From positions 161,662 through 225,661 of the forward strand of contig NZ_JOCX01000007.1 in NCBI RefSeq assembly GCF_000717915.1: a stretch of DNA of 64,000 nt. The letters run 5' to 3'. The stretch comes from Streptomyces sp. NRRL S-244 (GTDB taxonomy: Bacteria > Actinomycetota > Actinomycetes > Streptomycetales > Streptomycetaceae). Of this stretch, positions 36,092-48,300 are shown in pieces; within the stretch, counting starts at the first letter, position 1, and each line of letters starts with the position of its first letter. The position numbers and the translations under genes are program-made. The notes beneath the pieces are model-generated. The model was not told where the DNA came from and did not search any database. It was given only the letters and a program-made list of their open reading frames with translations.

Positions 36092-37774
36092 TCAGTTCGT
36101 CTGGTAGACGCCGAAGATGTCGACGACCAGGTCGATGTCGTCCCAGCCGCGGTTCCAGACGTCGACGATGCCGTTGTAGCCCATGCCCGCCTGGACCAGG
36201 TTCGGGACGGTGTCGCCCCGCTTCCAGTTCAGGTTGGACGAGTTGGGCGGCGTCGGCCAGGTCGCCCAGTTGTTGTCGTAGGCGGCCAGCGAGTTCGGGT
36301 CCGGGGACACCGTGAGGTAGCCGTCGCCCCGGGTGTTGGTGACCGTCGTGTTCAGCACGTACGCCGTGTTCTGCGGACGCGAGCTGGACAGCGGCATGTA
36401 GATGTAGCCCTGGCCGCCCAGCGGGCCGTACACCGAGTCCGCGGGGTCGCGGGTGTCGAGCAGCCGCTCCGGCAGGAACGGCAGGTAGGCGCCCTGGCTG
36501 TCCTTGCTGTAGTAGCCGACCACGTCGACGATGACGTCGGTGCCCTTCCAGGCGCCGTTGCGGATCTTGATCGAGCCGTCGGCGCCGATCGGCACGATGA
36601 CCGAGTTGGCGACGGTCTGGCCACCGCGGAAGTTCAGGTTGGACGTGCTCGGGGCCGCCCCGCCGCTCGGGTAGACGGTCAGGTGGCCGTCCTCGCGCGG
36701 GTTGGTGATGGTCACGTTCAGCGCGACGGCCGTGGCGTTGTACGGAATGCCGTTCCGGCCGGTGATCGGGACCCCGGTGGTGCCCTGGCCGGCGACCTGG
36801 CCCTGGCCCTCGCGGGTGTCGAGGAAGCGCGAGGGGCTCAGCGGGGTGTAGCCGCTGGAGGAGGTGCGGGTGAAGTAGCCGGTGATGTCGGCGATGAGGT
36901 CGACCGGCTCCCAGCCGCCGTTGTAGAGGTCGACGTAGCCGTTCTTGTTGACCGGCACGATCACCAGGTTCGGGACGGTCTGGCCGGCGGAGAAGTTGAC
37001 GTTCGACGTGGTCGGGCGGTCGCTGCCCTCGGGGAAGACGGTGACGTGGCCGCCGCTGGTGGTGTTGGTGGCGGTGACGTTGAGCACCACGGCCGTGACC
37101 CCGGCGGGGATCGCGCCGTTGCCGGAGATCTTGACCCGGGTGGTGGCGTACGGGGCGACCTTGCCCTGCGGCGCACCCGTGCCGTTGCGCGTGTCCAGCA
37201 GGCGGGTGGGCGCGTACGGAGTGAAGTCGGAGCCGGGCGTCACGACGGCCAGCTCGTTGACGCCGCGCACACCGGTACCGTCGGACAGGGTGACCTTGAT
37301 CGTGTACGAGCCGATCTCCGCGTAGGAGTGCGTCTCGGTCGAGTTGGTCGGCCCGTTGGCACCGTAGGTGACGCTGGTGCCGTCCCCCCAGGCGACGTTG
37401 ACCGAGAGCGCGGTGCCCGGGTCGCTCGTGACGGCGAGGTCCAGGCTGATGCCGCGCGCGCTGGTGCCCTTGGCGGCCAGGCCGACCGTCGGCTCCGCGG
37501 CGGCGCTGCCCTCGGCCTGCGCGGAGGCGTCGGCCTTGCCGTTGCCCTTGGCGGCGGACGGGGTGTGGACCGTACGCTCGGCAGGGCTCTTCACGGTGGT
37601 GAAGTTCGACGCCGCGACCTTGTTCAGGTCCACGTCGGGTGCGGAGAGCCCGTGCGGGCCGGCCGCGCCGGGCGTGCCCGGAGCCGCCTGGGCCACGCCC
37701 GGTATGAGACCCACACTGGCTGCCACGACGGCAGCGGACATTACGAGTCGGCGATTGCGCACCGGCCCCCCCAT
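36092..37774 (-). CDS. Large secreted protein with PKD-like domain and three beta-rich repeats
   Basis: The 560-residue product has a Sec signal (RNRRLVMSAAVVAASVGLIP, cleavage near AQA), a spacer of about 70 residues, and a PKD-like domain (VNVAWGDGTSVTYGANG, EIGSYTIKVTLSDG). It then carries three repeats of about 125-135 residues, each beginning P-x-RLLDTR (TRLLDTRNGTG, SRFLDTREGQG, ERLLDTRDPAD) and each holding G-x-TVPNLV-like and DVIVDVVGYY-like strands. Such repeats occur on actinobacterial surface proteins and may bind glycan. The exact start could be the GTG at 37762, which lies behind a G-rich ribosome site. Confidence 0.85.
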   Translation of the reverse strand: MGGPVRNRRLVMSAAVVAASVGLIPGVAQAAPGTPGAAGPHGLSAPDVDLNKVAASNFTTVKSPAERTVHTPSAAKGNGKADASAQAEGSAAAEPTVGLAAKGTSARGISLDLAVTSDPGTALSVNVAWGDGTSVTYGANGPTNSTETHSYAEIGSYTIKVTLSDGTGVRGVNELAVVTPGSDFTPYAPTRLLDTRNGTGAPQGKVAPYATTRVKISGNGAIPAGVTAVVLNVTATNTTSGGHVTVFPEGSDRPTTSNVNFSAGQTVPNLVIVPVNKNGYVDLYNGGWEPVDLIADITGYFTRTSSSGYTPLSPSRFLDTREGQGQVAGQGTTGVPITGRNGIPYNATAVALNVTITNPREDGHLTVYPSGGAAPSTSNLNFRGGQTVANSVIVPIGADGSIKIRNGAWKGTDVIVDVVGYYSKDSQGAYLPFLPERLLDTRDPADSVYGPLGGQGYIYMPLSSSRPQNTAYVLNTTVTNTRGDGYLTVSPDPNSLAAYDNNWATWPTPPNSSNLNWKRGDTVPNLVQAGMGYNGIVDVWNRGWDDIDLVVDIFGVYQTN

Positions 37775-37969
37775 TGTCGGTAAACGCTTGAACAGGTTCG
37801 AAAGCGTGCTCAGAGTACACAGCCGCAGGACGTTGACGAGGGGGTCCCCCCTTGGATCGCCACCCGCCGCCTGCCGCCGGAAGAGCGCCTTGAGATGCTC
37901 GCCGCGATCACCCGGAAAATCAAGGAAATAACACTGCCGGCCGCGTGGCCGTGCGGACGAACTCGTCCG

Positions 37970-38929
37970 TCACGAGGCCCCTGCTGTCGGAGCGTCTCCC
38001 CGGGCCAGCGGATCGGTGACGCCGCCCGGGGAGGCCAGGCGCTCGACGTCCCAGCCGTCCAGGGCGGCCGCGGACCGGTAGAGGGATCCGTAGAAATCGA
38101 GGACGGCCTGCCGGGGGTGCGCGCTGCCGCGGACATCGTCGTAGTCCAGGGTGGCCAGGCGCCCGGTGCCCCGCTCGGTCCAGTGCGCTGCCGCCGGCCG
38201 CAGCGGCTGCTCGGCCAGGCCCGCCGGCTCCGGCGCGGCGTACGCGTAGAAGGCCGGCCGCGGGGAGTCGTCGTCGCCGAACCAGAAGCCGCAGCTGATG
38301 ACCTCGCGCGAATAGGCTTCCCGGGTCACCGGGTCTACGTCGGGCCCCAGCGTGACGGCGCGGTCGGAGAACCGGGTGACCGCGATGTCGTACGAGTGCC
38401 AGAACAGGTGCACCGGGCTGACCTTCCCGGAGAAACCGGAAGCGAACTCCTCCAGCACCAGATTGACCTGGCTGAGCACCTGCCAGTGCCGGTTGACCCA
38501 GAACGGGTCGTAGGAGGCGTGCTCCGTGTCCTCGGCGAACGGCCGGTGCGCGTCGGACAGCATGTACGGATGGGGGTGCGCGAGGATCACCGCCACACCG
38601 ATCCGGTCCAGAGCGGCGAGCGCCTCACGGTAGAAGGACGCCACCGACTGCCCGAGGAGCGGGAACGAGGTGGTCGAGCCGTCGAGACAGGACACGGTCA
38701 GCCAGTGGTCGACGAAATCGAAGTCGATCGTGAAGACCGGATCGCCGTCGATCCCGCCCATCGGGCGGGTCGTCATACCCCGCCCCGTGACATGGAACGG
38801 CACATTCCACCAGTGGTTGCGCCGTACGCTGCTCGCCAGCCGGATCTTGCCGACGATCTGGGCGAACCGGTGCAGTGTCTCCTTCGAGTCTCGCCACTCC
38901 GACAGCGGAATTGCCGGGAACAGGTCCAC
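37970..38929 (-). CDS. DUF5996-family protein
   Basis: The 319-residue protein starts with the family opening VDLFPAIPLSEWRDSKETLH and has conserved stretches FTIDFDFVDHWLTV, PVHLFWHSYDIAVTRFS and VISCGFWFGDDDSP. The family is cytoplasmic and uncharacterised. I chose the GTG at 38929, which gives the usual family N-terminus; the frame opens at 38956. The region to the katG stop (38930-39159, 230 bp) holds no gene I can support. Confidence 0.88.
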   Translation of the reverse strand: MDLFPAIPLSEWRDSKETLHRFAQIVGKIRLASSVRRNHWWNVPFHVTGRGMTTRPMGGIDGDPVFTIDFDFVDHWLTVSCLDGSTTSFPLLGQSVASFYREALAALDRIGVAVILAHPHPYMLSDAHRPFAEDTEHASYDPFWVNRHWQVLSQVNLVLEEFASGFSGKVSPVHLFWHSYDIAVTRFSDRAVTLGPDVDPVTREAYSREVISCGFWFGDDDSPRPAFYAYAAPEPAGLAEQPLRPAAAHWTERGTGRLATLDYDDVRGSAHPRQAVLDFYGSLYRSAAALDGWDVERLASPGGVTDPLARGDAPTAGAS

Positions 38930-39159
38930 CGGGCATCCCCCAGCTCGTTGCGCCACGCCTCACGGCTCGTACAACGACATCTTGACCCCACCCGGCCTCC
39001 GCCCCCGGCGCGACCTGCGGGCGGCGGACGAACCGTCAGCCATGCGCTCGGGCCGGCGCCGCGACGCGCGGCCGTCCCGACGGCGTCCGGGCCGGTGCGG
39101 TCAGCCGTGAAGACGGCTGCCGACCGGCCCGGACGTCACGATCGGAACGATCGGAACGA

Positions 39160-41415
<2,256 letters not shown>

Positions 41416-41607
41416 TCACGCTGCTAAGGAAAGGGGGCTGCGGAAGCGTCGTACGGGCGTGGCTGCGGTGAGGGTTGGCTGCCGACCGAACCGATCCTAC
41501 GATGGACGCAATCCAAGTCAAGAAGAGCACCAGTTGCATATCTGATAGGGATCCGGACACCTTCCTGAACTCCGGGCATCCCGCCTGACCTGATTGGGTG
41601 GACCGAT

Positions 41608-42030
41608 ATGAGTGACCTGCTGGGACGACTGCGAGAGCGCGGCTGGCGCCTGACCTCCCAGCGGCGGGTCGTTGCGGAGGTGCTCGACGGGGAGCACGTG
41701 CACCTCACGGCCGACGAGGTGCATGCCCGCGCGGTGGAACGGCTACCCGAGATCTCGCGGGCGACCGTCTACAACGCCCTGGGCGAGCTGGTCACCCTCG
41801 GGGAGGTCGTCGAGCTGTCCACGGACGGCCGCGCCAAGCGCTACGACCCCAACGCCCGCCACCCGCACCACCACCTGGTCTGCTCCCGCTGCGGCACCAT
41901 CCGCGATGTCCACCCGACGGGCGATCTGATGACGGGCCTCCCCGCTGAGGAACGGTTCGGCTTCACGGTGTCGAAGGTCGAGGTCACCTACCGCGGCCTG
42001 TGCCCGTCGTGCGCTGACCGGGCTGCTTGA
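41608..42030 (+). CDS. Fur-family peroxide regulator (CatR/FurA type)
   Basis: The 140-residue repressor has a winged helix (GWRLTSQRRVVAEVL, ISRATVYNALGELVTLG) and the metal-binding end HPHHHLVCSRCG and YRGLCPSCADRAA, two CxxC pairs for structural zinc. Proteins of this type sense peroxide by metal-catalysed oxidation and control the divergent katG. The AT-richer stretch GTTGCATATCTGATAG at 41532-41547 in the 216-bp divergent region could hold the operator; I did not identify a textbook box. The assignment as katG regulator is by context. Confidence 0.92.
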   Translation: MSDLLGRLRERGWRLTSQRRVVAEVLDGEHVHLTADEVHARAVERLPEISRATVYNALGELVTLGEVVELSTDGRAKRYDPNARHPHHHLVCSRCGTIRDVHPTGDLMTGLPAEERFGFTVSKVEVTYRGLCPSCADRAA

Positions 42031-42091
42031 CGCAGGGTGCGGACAGATCCTGACCGCTTCTCCCGCCACTGTCGTCCCGTACGTGACCTCC

Positions 42092-42155
42092 GTCAGGCGG
42101 TCAGGCCGTCAGGCAGTCATGCCGTCAGGACGTCACGCCGTCAGGCCGTCTGGCG
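42092..42155. repeat. 8-bp tandem repeat (GTCAGGCN) x 8
   Basis: Eight octamers run without gaps: GTCAGGCG, GTCAGGCC, GTCAGGCA, GTCATGCC, GTCAGGAC, GTCACGCC, GTCAGGCC, GTCTGGCG. The last copies extend into the end of the membrane-protein gene on the other strand. The Fur gene ends 61 bp before. It is a slipped-strand type array. Confidence 0.85.
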
Positions 42156-43322
42156 GAAGGAGCGGACGGCGGGCGACTTGGCCAGGGCCCGGGACATCCG
42201 CACCAGACCCGACGGGCTGTTCGGCGAGGTCAGGACCGGGCTCGCAGCCTCCGGCCCGGCGTCTTCCGGTGTGCTGCGCGCGCGGTCCCAGAGGACGACG
42301 GCCGTCGCCAGAGCGACCGCGTCGGCCACGGCGGCGGCCTCGTCGGCCGGACGGCCCGCCTCCAGTTCCTCCCGCAGCGCCCTCTCCCGTACCCCGGCGC
42401 GCAGGTACGGGCTGACCGTGAGGATCCCGTCGTGGATGTCCGATTCACGCTGCGTCAACCGGATCTCGATCGGCGTCCACGGCCCGCCGGCCAGCGTGAT
42501 GCTGTGCCGTGTCGCCCCCCGCAGTTCCCGCGACAACGGGCGGAGCTGGGCGTACCGGCGCCACATCCCCCACTGGCTCGTGACGTGCTGGGAGACGAGC
42601 GGCAGGACGAACCCGGTCGCGATCAGGAGCGCGGACACGGAAGCGAGGGCCGGTGCGACCTCGGTGCTGAGGACGTCCCAGTCGACGTCCGCCCAGCGCG
42701 CGCCGATCGCGCTGAACTTCGCGACGTCGTAGAGGAGGTTCAGTACGTACCCGGAGGCGATCAGCCCCAGCCCCGCGCGCAGCGCGCCGCGGACCTCGCG
42801 CGCCCACCGCCGGCACAGGAGCGTCATGGTGACCGCCGCCGTGGTGTGCGCCGCGAGGTAGAGGAGGATCATCTCCCGGATGTACGGCGTGCACGCGTAG
42901 TAGGTGTCCAGATCGCGCAGGCGCTCGACGGGGGCCTCGCCGAGCGCGAAGAGGACGTTGATGGCCGCGATGACCGTGAGGGTCACGAGGTTGCACATGC
43001 GGGACCACCGGCGGGTGCGCTCCGCGTCCCGCGGACCGCTGCTCCAGCGGAAGATGAGCACGATGTTGGCCCCGGAGAAGGCCGTGAGCAGCGAGAACAC
43101 GAGCGGTGCGGCGGCGTTCGGCACTCCCGTGAGCCTGTTGACCGCGACGAGGGTGGGTATCGCGGTGAAGCCGAACACGGCGGTGGCCAGCACGAGGAGG
43201 ACCAGGACGGACCGCAGGAGTTCGTCGCGGGGGTTGCGCCACAGGGCGGGGAGCTTGAGGCCCGCTGCCGCGAGCAGCAGGGCTCCGGGCAGGTAGAAGC
43301 CCAGTCCGTTCGAGTCGTTCAC
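42141..43322 (-). CDS. MAB_1171c (DUF6545)-like membrane protein
   Basis: The 393-residue protein has seven or eight membrane segments in the first 270 residues (LPGALLLAAAGLKLPALWR, VLLVLATAVFGFTAIPTL, MILLYLAAHTTAAVTMTLL, SALLIATGFVLPLVSQHV) and then a soluble tail with the family phrase QWGMWRRYAQLRPLSRELRG and HSITLAGG. It resembles the larger MAB_1171c-type gene near 60 kb. The start is a GTG at 43322. It is called a putative transporter in databases but has no proven function. It sits 46 bp after the GGCT-SGNH gene on the same strand, so they form a unit. Confidence 0.8.
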   Translation of the reverse strand: MNDSNGLGFYLPGALLLAAAGLKLPALWRNPRDELLRSVLVLLVLATAVFGFTAIPTLVAVNRLTGVPNAAAPLVFSLLTAFSGANIVLIFRWSSGPRDAERTRRWSRMCNLVTLTVIAAINVLFALGEAPVERLRDLDTYYACTPYIREMILLYLAAHTTAAVTMTLLCRRWAREVRGALRAGLGLIASGYVLNLLYDVAKFSAIGARWADVDWDVLSTEVAPALASVSALLIATGFVLPLVSQHVTSQWGMWRRYAQLRPLSRELRGATRHSITLAGGPWTPIEIRLTQRESDIHDGILTVSPYLRAGVRERALREELEAGRPADEAAAVADAVALATAVVLWDRARSTPEDAGPEAASPVLTSPNSPSGLVRMSRALAKSPAVRSFRQTA

Positions 43323-43368
43323 GCCGTGCCCTGCTGCTGGTGCTGGTGTTCTTCGTGCATGGTCGGGC

Positions 43369-44325
43369 TCAGCGACCGGGGATGTCGAGGTGCCGGTACA
43401 GGGCCTCGTGCCCTTCGGCGGTGGGGTGGACACCGTCGACGAGCAGTTCGGTCCTCCCGCGCAGCGGCTCCCACATGTCGAGGAAGTCGACGTGGTGTTC
43501 GTCGCACCAGGACCGCATCGACTCGCGCAGCTCCCGTACGCGCGCCTCCGTGAAGCGCAGGCCCTCGTAGTCGCCGGTGCGCGTTTCGTCGATCCAGGCC
43601 GGTCCCACGACGACGAGTCGCGCATTGTGGGCCAGGGCCGTGGCGGCCAGTGGGCCGAGGCGGTCCGCGATGTACGCAGGCCCGTCGTAGGGGGCGCGCG
43701 GAGTGTGCGGACCGTGCGGGGAAGCGAGCGGCACGGCGGAGTCGTTGAGGCCCGCGGCGACGAGGAGCGTGTCGGGCAGGCGGGGAGCCAGCAGCGCGGG
43801 AGTCTGCTCGCTGACATCGGTGAGGAAGCTGCCTGGTACGGCCAGGTTGAAGACGCGGTGTGCGGATTCGTTCCCGGCGATGTGGGCGGCCGCGAAGTGG
43901 CCCGCCCACCCTCCCCGCGGGTCACAGCGTCCGTACGCGATGCTGTCGCCCACGATGACGATCCGCTGGGCCGAGCGCAGCGGGTCCGCGTCGAGGTAGG
44001 CCCAGGCGCTCTCCCCGGTGGTGAGGACCACCCGGCGGCGGGCGTAGTCGTCGACTTCGTACGCATCGGCCGCGGCCAGGTCCTGGTCGGTGAGGTGCAG
44101 GACGGCGCCCTCGACGGCGGAGCCCCGCTCGCGCTCCAGGATCAGGTGTACGTCGAGCCCGCTGGCGGCGATCACGGCCGGGTCGGTGATGGGGAGGGGC
44201 CGGGTGGTGTAGCCGGCCAGCGACGCGGCGGACGTGGGCACGGCTCGCCCGAAGAGAGCGGTCTGCACCCGCTCGTCCCTCAGGGTGCCGAAGGAGAACA
44301 GGGTGTGGGGGCGTGATTCGGACAC
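43369..44325 (-). CDS. GGCT-SGNH fusion hydrolase
   Basis: The 318-residue protein joins two domains. Residues 1-115 look like a gamma-glutamylcyclotransferase/AIG2 module (TLFSFGTLRDERVQTALFGR, AADAYEVDDYARRRVVLT). Residues 120-318 are an SGNH/GDSL esterase with block I VIVGDSIAYGR, block III AGLNDS and block V VDGVHPTAEGHEAL. It carries no signal peptide and should be cytoplasmic. It probably acts with the membrane protein downstream, but the substrate is unknown. Each domain retains its key residues. Confidence 0.85.
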   Translation of the reverse strand: MSESRPHTLFSFGTLRDERVQTALFGRAVPTSAASLAGYTTRPLPITDPAVIAASGLDVHLILERERGSAVEGAVLHLTDQDLAAADAYEVDDYARRRVVLTTGESAWAYLDADPLRSAQRIVIVGDSIAYGRCDPRGGWAGHFAAAHIAGNESAHRVFNLAVPGSFLTDVSEQTPALLAPRLPDTLLVAAGLNDSAVPLASPHGPHTPRAPYDGPAYIADRLGPLAATALAHNARLVVVGPAWIDETRTGDYEGLRFTEARVRELRESMRSWCDEHHVDFLDMWEPLRGRTELLVDGVHPTAEGHEALYRHLDIPGR

Positions 44326-44557
44326 TGGGAGCCGCGTGGCCTTTCTTGAAATGATTGATCAACTCACCCTAACGGCCGCCCCCGACCCCCCGGAACCGGC
44401 CCCCGCACCCTCAGCAGGACCGGAGTGATCGCCTCCGCTCGGCTGCAGCCCCGTGTCCCGAACGCTTTCGCGGGAATGTGCGCGGTTTGCGGAACTCGGG
44501 CGCCTCGACCGGTTTTCGCCACTACGATCGGGCCAACTCGACACCGGTGGGCGGGCG

Positions 44558-45337
44558 ATGACAGCGGTCTTCAAGCAGTACACGCGTGAAATGCACCAGA
44601 ACTTCGACTACTTCGCCACCTGGGCCCCGAACACCGTGCTGGCCCTCGGGGACATCGGCACGGCGCGCGGGCACCTCTTCGAGCCGGTCACCTCGCTGGC
44701 CGAGCTCGGGATCCCCTTCTCCGCGTCCCCCGCGGGACCGGAGAGCACCTTCGCCTACACCTCGGCCGGACAGGTGCGCGTCTCCGTGAGCCCGGAGGCC
44801 CAGCTCCCCGGGGTGCTCGGAGTCGACCCCGCCCTGCGGCTGACGGTCACCTTCGACCACGCGAAATCGACGTTCTTCCAGGCCGTACGGTGCGAGACCC
44901 GGCGGATCAGCGACCTGGCCGCCCTGGAGGCCGGCATCCGGGAATCGATGGCGGCCAAGCGCTGGCGGAGCGACTACGTGGTGGTGACCGAGGTCGTACG
45001 GACCGGTCCCGCCGTGATCCTGGTGTCCAGCCGGGCCGACACCCGCGTCGAGCTGGAGGTGTCCGCCGAGTGGGTTCCGGCGGCGGTCCCGCTGGGCGGC
45101 GCGGTCGTCGGACTCGGCTCCGCACTGGACCCCAGGTCGGGGCTGGCCGCCCAGGTCATCACCCCGGAGGGCGGCCTGACACCGCTGTTCCGGGGCTGCG
45201 CGATGAGGCGCACGGCCTCGGGCCGGCGCCGGCTCCGGGTGCGTTCGCACCAGGCCCCGGCCGCCGAGGCCTCCGAGCGGCAGCTGACCCCGCTCTCCTG
45301 GGCGGAGTTCACCCGGGAACCCGTCGAGCGGATCTGA
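44558..45337 (+). CDS. Protein of unknown family before CHAT gene, possible gasdermin-like effector
   Basis: The 259-residue protein has no signal or membrane helix. Notable blocks are LALGDIGTARGHLFEPVTSLAELG (key residues G31-D32, F41, L50-G51), FDHAKSTFFQAV at 99-110, SDYVVVTEVVRTGPAVILVSS at 138-158 (too long to be chance-like but given by its ends), and ITPEGGLTPLFRGCAMRR at 201-218. A basic tail of 41 residues follows. The size and the order of long amphipathic strands recall gasdermin pore-forming domains with a short C-terminal inhibitory tail; I cannot confirm this. It lies 45 bp before a CHAT protease gene, the arrangement known from bacterial gasdermin operons. The ATG at 44558 is the first that gives this N-terminus. 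Confidence 0.7.
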   Translation: MTAVFKQYTREMHQNFDYFATWAPNTVLALGDIGTARGHLFEPVTSLAELGIPFSASPAGPESTFAYTSAGQVRVSVSPEAQLPGVLGVDPALRLTVTFDHAKSTFFQAVRCETRRISDLAALEAGIRESMAAKRWRSDYVVVTEVVRTGPAVILVSSRADTRVELEVSAEWVPAAVPLGGAVVGLGSALDPRSGLAAQVITPEGGLTPLFRGCAMRRTASGRRRLRVRSHQAPAAEASERQLTPLSWAEFTREPVERI

Positions 45338-45382
45338 CCCCTCCGGCCGTCGGCCGTCTTTGGCAGTTCGAGAGGAGAGGCC

Positions 45383-48300
45383 GTGTCCGACACCGCTCCA
45401 CCGCTCGCCGACAGCGCCCGCCGCGTACTGGCAGCCGTCGACTCGATGAGCGTCCGGATGCCCGAGCGGGAACGCATCATCCTGGCACTGGACCTGCTCG
45501 CCACGAACGAGTGGACACGGGTCTGCGTGGTCCTCCCCGACGAGCTGAGCAGACACCTGCGCCGCTCCGGTCCCTCGTTCACCCCTGACGACCTCGCCCA
45601 CGTCGTCCAGGTCGCGGGCACCATCGCGCGGCTCTACGGGTACGAGAGCGTCGGCATCGGCCACATCGCCGTGGCGCTCGCCGCGACCGCCGAAACCACC
45701 GTCAGCGACGGAGTCCACGGCGCCGACGTCGTCGCCGAGGCCTTCGGGCTGGGCGAGCTGGAGAACTCCGGCACGATCGTGGCCCGGCATCTGCGCGCCG
45801 TCGAGCAAGAGCCGCAGGAATCACCGGACGAGCCGTCGGACGTACGGTGGGGCCCCACGGCCCGCGCCCTGCGGAGGCAGCGGTGGGCCGTGCGCGCGCA
45901 TCTCACCGCCCGCGCGCTCGCCGTCGGCCTCCTCCTCGCGCTCGCCGCCGACGCGCACGCGTTCTGGGCCTGGCCCGTGGCCCTGGCGGCCGCCGTGTCC
46001 TCGCGGGACAGCCGGGTACGGGAGGACCACCTGCTCGGCGAGCGGGTCGCGCCCCTCGAACTCCGGCTGAAATGGCCGTGGCTGGGATGCCTGGCCGTGC
46101 TGGCCGGCACGCTGGGACTCCACCGGTCGGCCCTCGTGATCGCCGCGCTCCACGGGATGCTGGCGGTGATCGCCGGGGCGGGGGAGTACGGCGCCGCCCG
46201 CCAGGTGCGCATGGAGGGGCCCGAGATCGACCGGGCCGGCCGCCACACCCGGGACCTGCTGGCCGTCGCCGCGGTCTACCCGGTGCGGCGCCGCATCGTA
46301 CGCGGCCTGCTCGTGGCCGGTCTGGCGGTGCTGCCCGTCACGGTCCTCGTCCTCGGGGCGGGGCGGACGGCCGGCGGGAGCCCGTCCTGGATGCCTTCCT
46401 GGAGCCCGTTCTGGAGCCCGTTCTGGATCCCGCTCGTGTTCATCGCGGTCTTCGCGGCGCAGCGGCTCACCGGACTCGCCCTGCTCTCGGCGGTGGCCGT
46501 CACCGCCACGGCGTGGGCCTCCGGCTCCGGCGACTCCGGCGCGCCGGCTCGGCTCGTCGCCGGGGTGGCCGTCGCACTGCTGTGCGGACTGCTGGCCCGC
46601 GCGGCCGTCGCCCGGGCCGAGCGGCTGCCCGCCGCCGAGGTGCCGCTGGCGCGGCCCGGTCCGCTCGCCCTGCTCACCCCGGGCGGCCGCGCGGTGCGCG
46701 CCGCCCACCGCATGCTGCGCGGCGGCCGGCCCGCCGCAGCCCTGCACCACCTGGAGGCACGCGCGTCCGGGAGCCCCCGCCGGGACCCCCGGGCGGCGGC
46801 CCTCCGCGGATGGGCCCTCCTCCAGAACGGCCGCCCCGGCGAGGCCCGGCGCGCCGTGGCCCCGTACACCGGGCAGGGCTCCCGTTCCCACGTACACCTG
46901 CTGGTCCTGCTCCAGGCGGCGCTCGAACTGTCCGACCGGGACGCCGCGGAAGAGGCCCTCGCCTCGATCCGAGGCATCCCCGGGCCCGTACCCGCCGCCG
47001 TCCGCAGACCGCTGCTGACGGCATGGCTGCAGCTCGCGCTCCTGCGCGACGAAGGCACCCACCTCACCGACCACATCGCCGAACTCGTGCCCCGCTCCCT
47101 CACCCGCTCCCGTCTCCTCCACGCCGTGACCCTCCTGAGGCTCGCGGCCGAGGCGGCGCTGCCGCACACCCCCACGCTGGCCGTCTACCTGGCGGGGACC
47201 TCGGTGCCCCTGATCATCGCGAGCGGCGACGAGGACGCCGTGACGGAGCGCTCGCTCATCGGCCCCGGACGCCCGCTCGGCCTGGAGTCCGTACGCTGCG
47301 GGGCCATCGTTGAGCGGTCCTCCCTCGTCATCGACGGGGCCACACCGCGGACCGTGGGCCAGTTGGGCACCGCCGCCGGCGCCGCCGGGCTCCTGATGAG
47401 GCTCGAGCGACCGCTCGAAGCGGCGGCGACCCTCAACGCGCTCGCCGACCGGCTGCGGGACCGGCCCGAATTCCGGCGTACGGCACTCGCCAGCCGCATC
47501 GAGGCACTGGCCGTGCTCAACACGACGCGCCACCAGCTGCGCGCCACGGAGGAACGGCAGCGCTGGTGGACCGTGTTCGGGCAGACGATCGAACAGGCCA
47601 TGGAACAGGCCGTGGCCGGCCGTGACTGGGAGACCCTCGCCGAGCTGATCGAATCCGCCCGCCTCCAGCTGGGCCCGCACGAGGACGGCTCCGCGCCCCT
47701 CGGCGCAGCGGAGTCGGCCGCGCCGTTCATCCGCGTGCGGGGCAGGTCGCAGCTCGAAGCCACCCACTGGTACCAGCCGCAGGACCGGCCGCGCGCCTTC
47801 GCCCTGGAGGCCCTCGCCGAAGCCGTGCTCGGCCCGGACACCTGGTGGTGGAGCACGTGGGCGGCCGGACCGGTGATCCACTGGTCCCTCGTACCGCCCG
47901 AAGGCCCCGTACGCGGCGGGCAGTTGCGCATCGACCCCGGGTCCGAACTGGCCTCGGCCCTGTCCGGTCTGCGCGACGCGCTGCCGATGCCGTACGCGGG
48001 CGAGGACGACACCGCCTGGGAGGACCGCGTCCTGTCCAGCCCGCTGCTCGCCGGGCCTCCCGTCACCGAGGCGGACCTGGCGCGCAGGCTCGGCCGGCTG
48101 CTGCCCGCCGAGCTCGCCGAGGCGCTCCGCACGGCCGGTGCACGGGGACGGCCGCTGAGGCTGGCGATCGCCCCCGCGGCCCCTCTGGCGAACGTGCCGT
48201 GGGCGATGGTCGGGGTCCCGTACGAGGACGCGGGCGGGTCGGGAACGGGCGGCTCGGGAGCGGGCCGGTCGGGAGCGGGCGGGTCGGGTGCGGCCCGTAC

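Noticed and set aside
44453..44557. Earlier ATG for the protein before the CHAT gene
   Set aside because: The 35 extra residues are basic and do not look like part of the domain. The ATG at 44558 starts the conserved-looking sequence.
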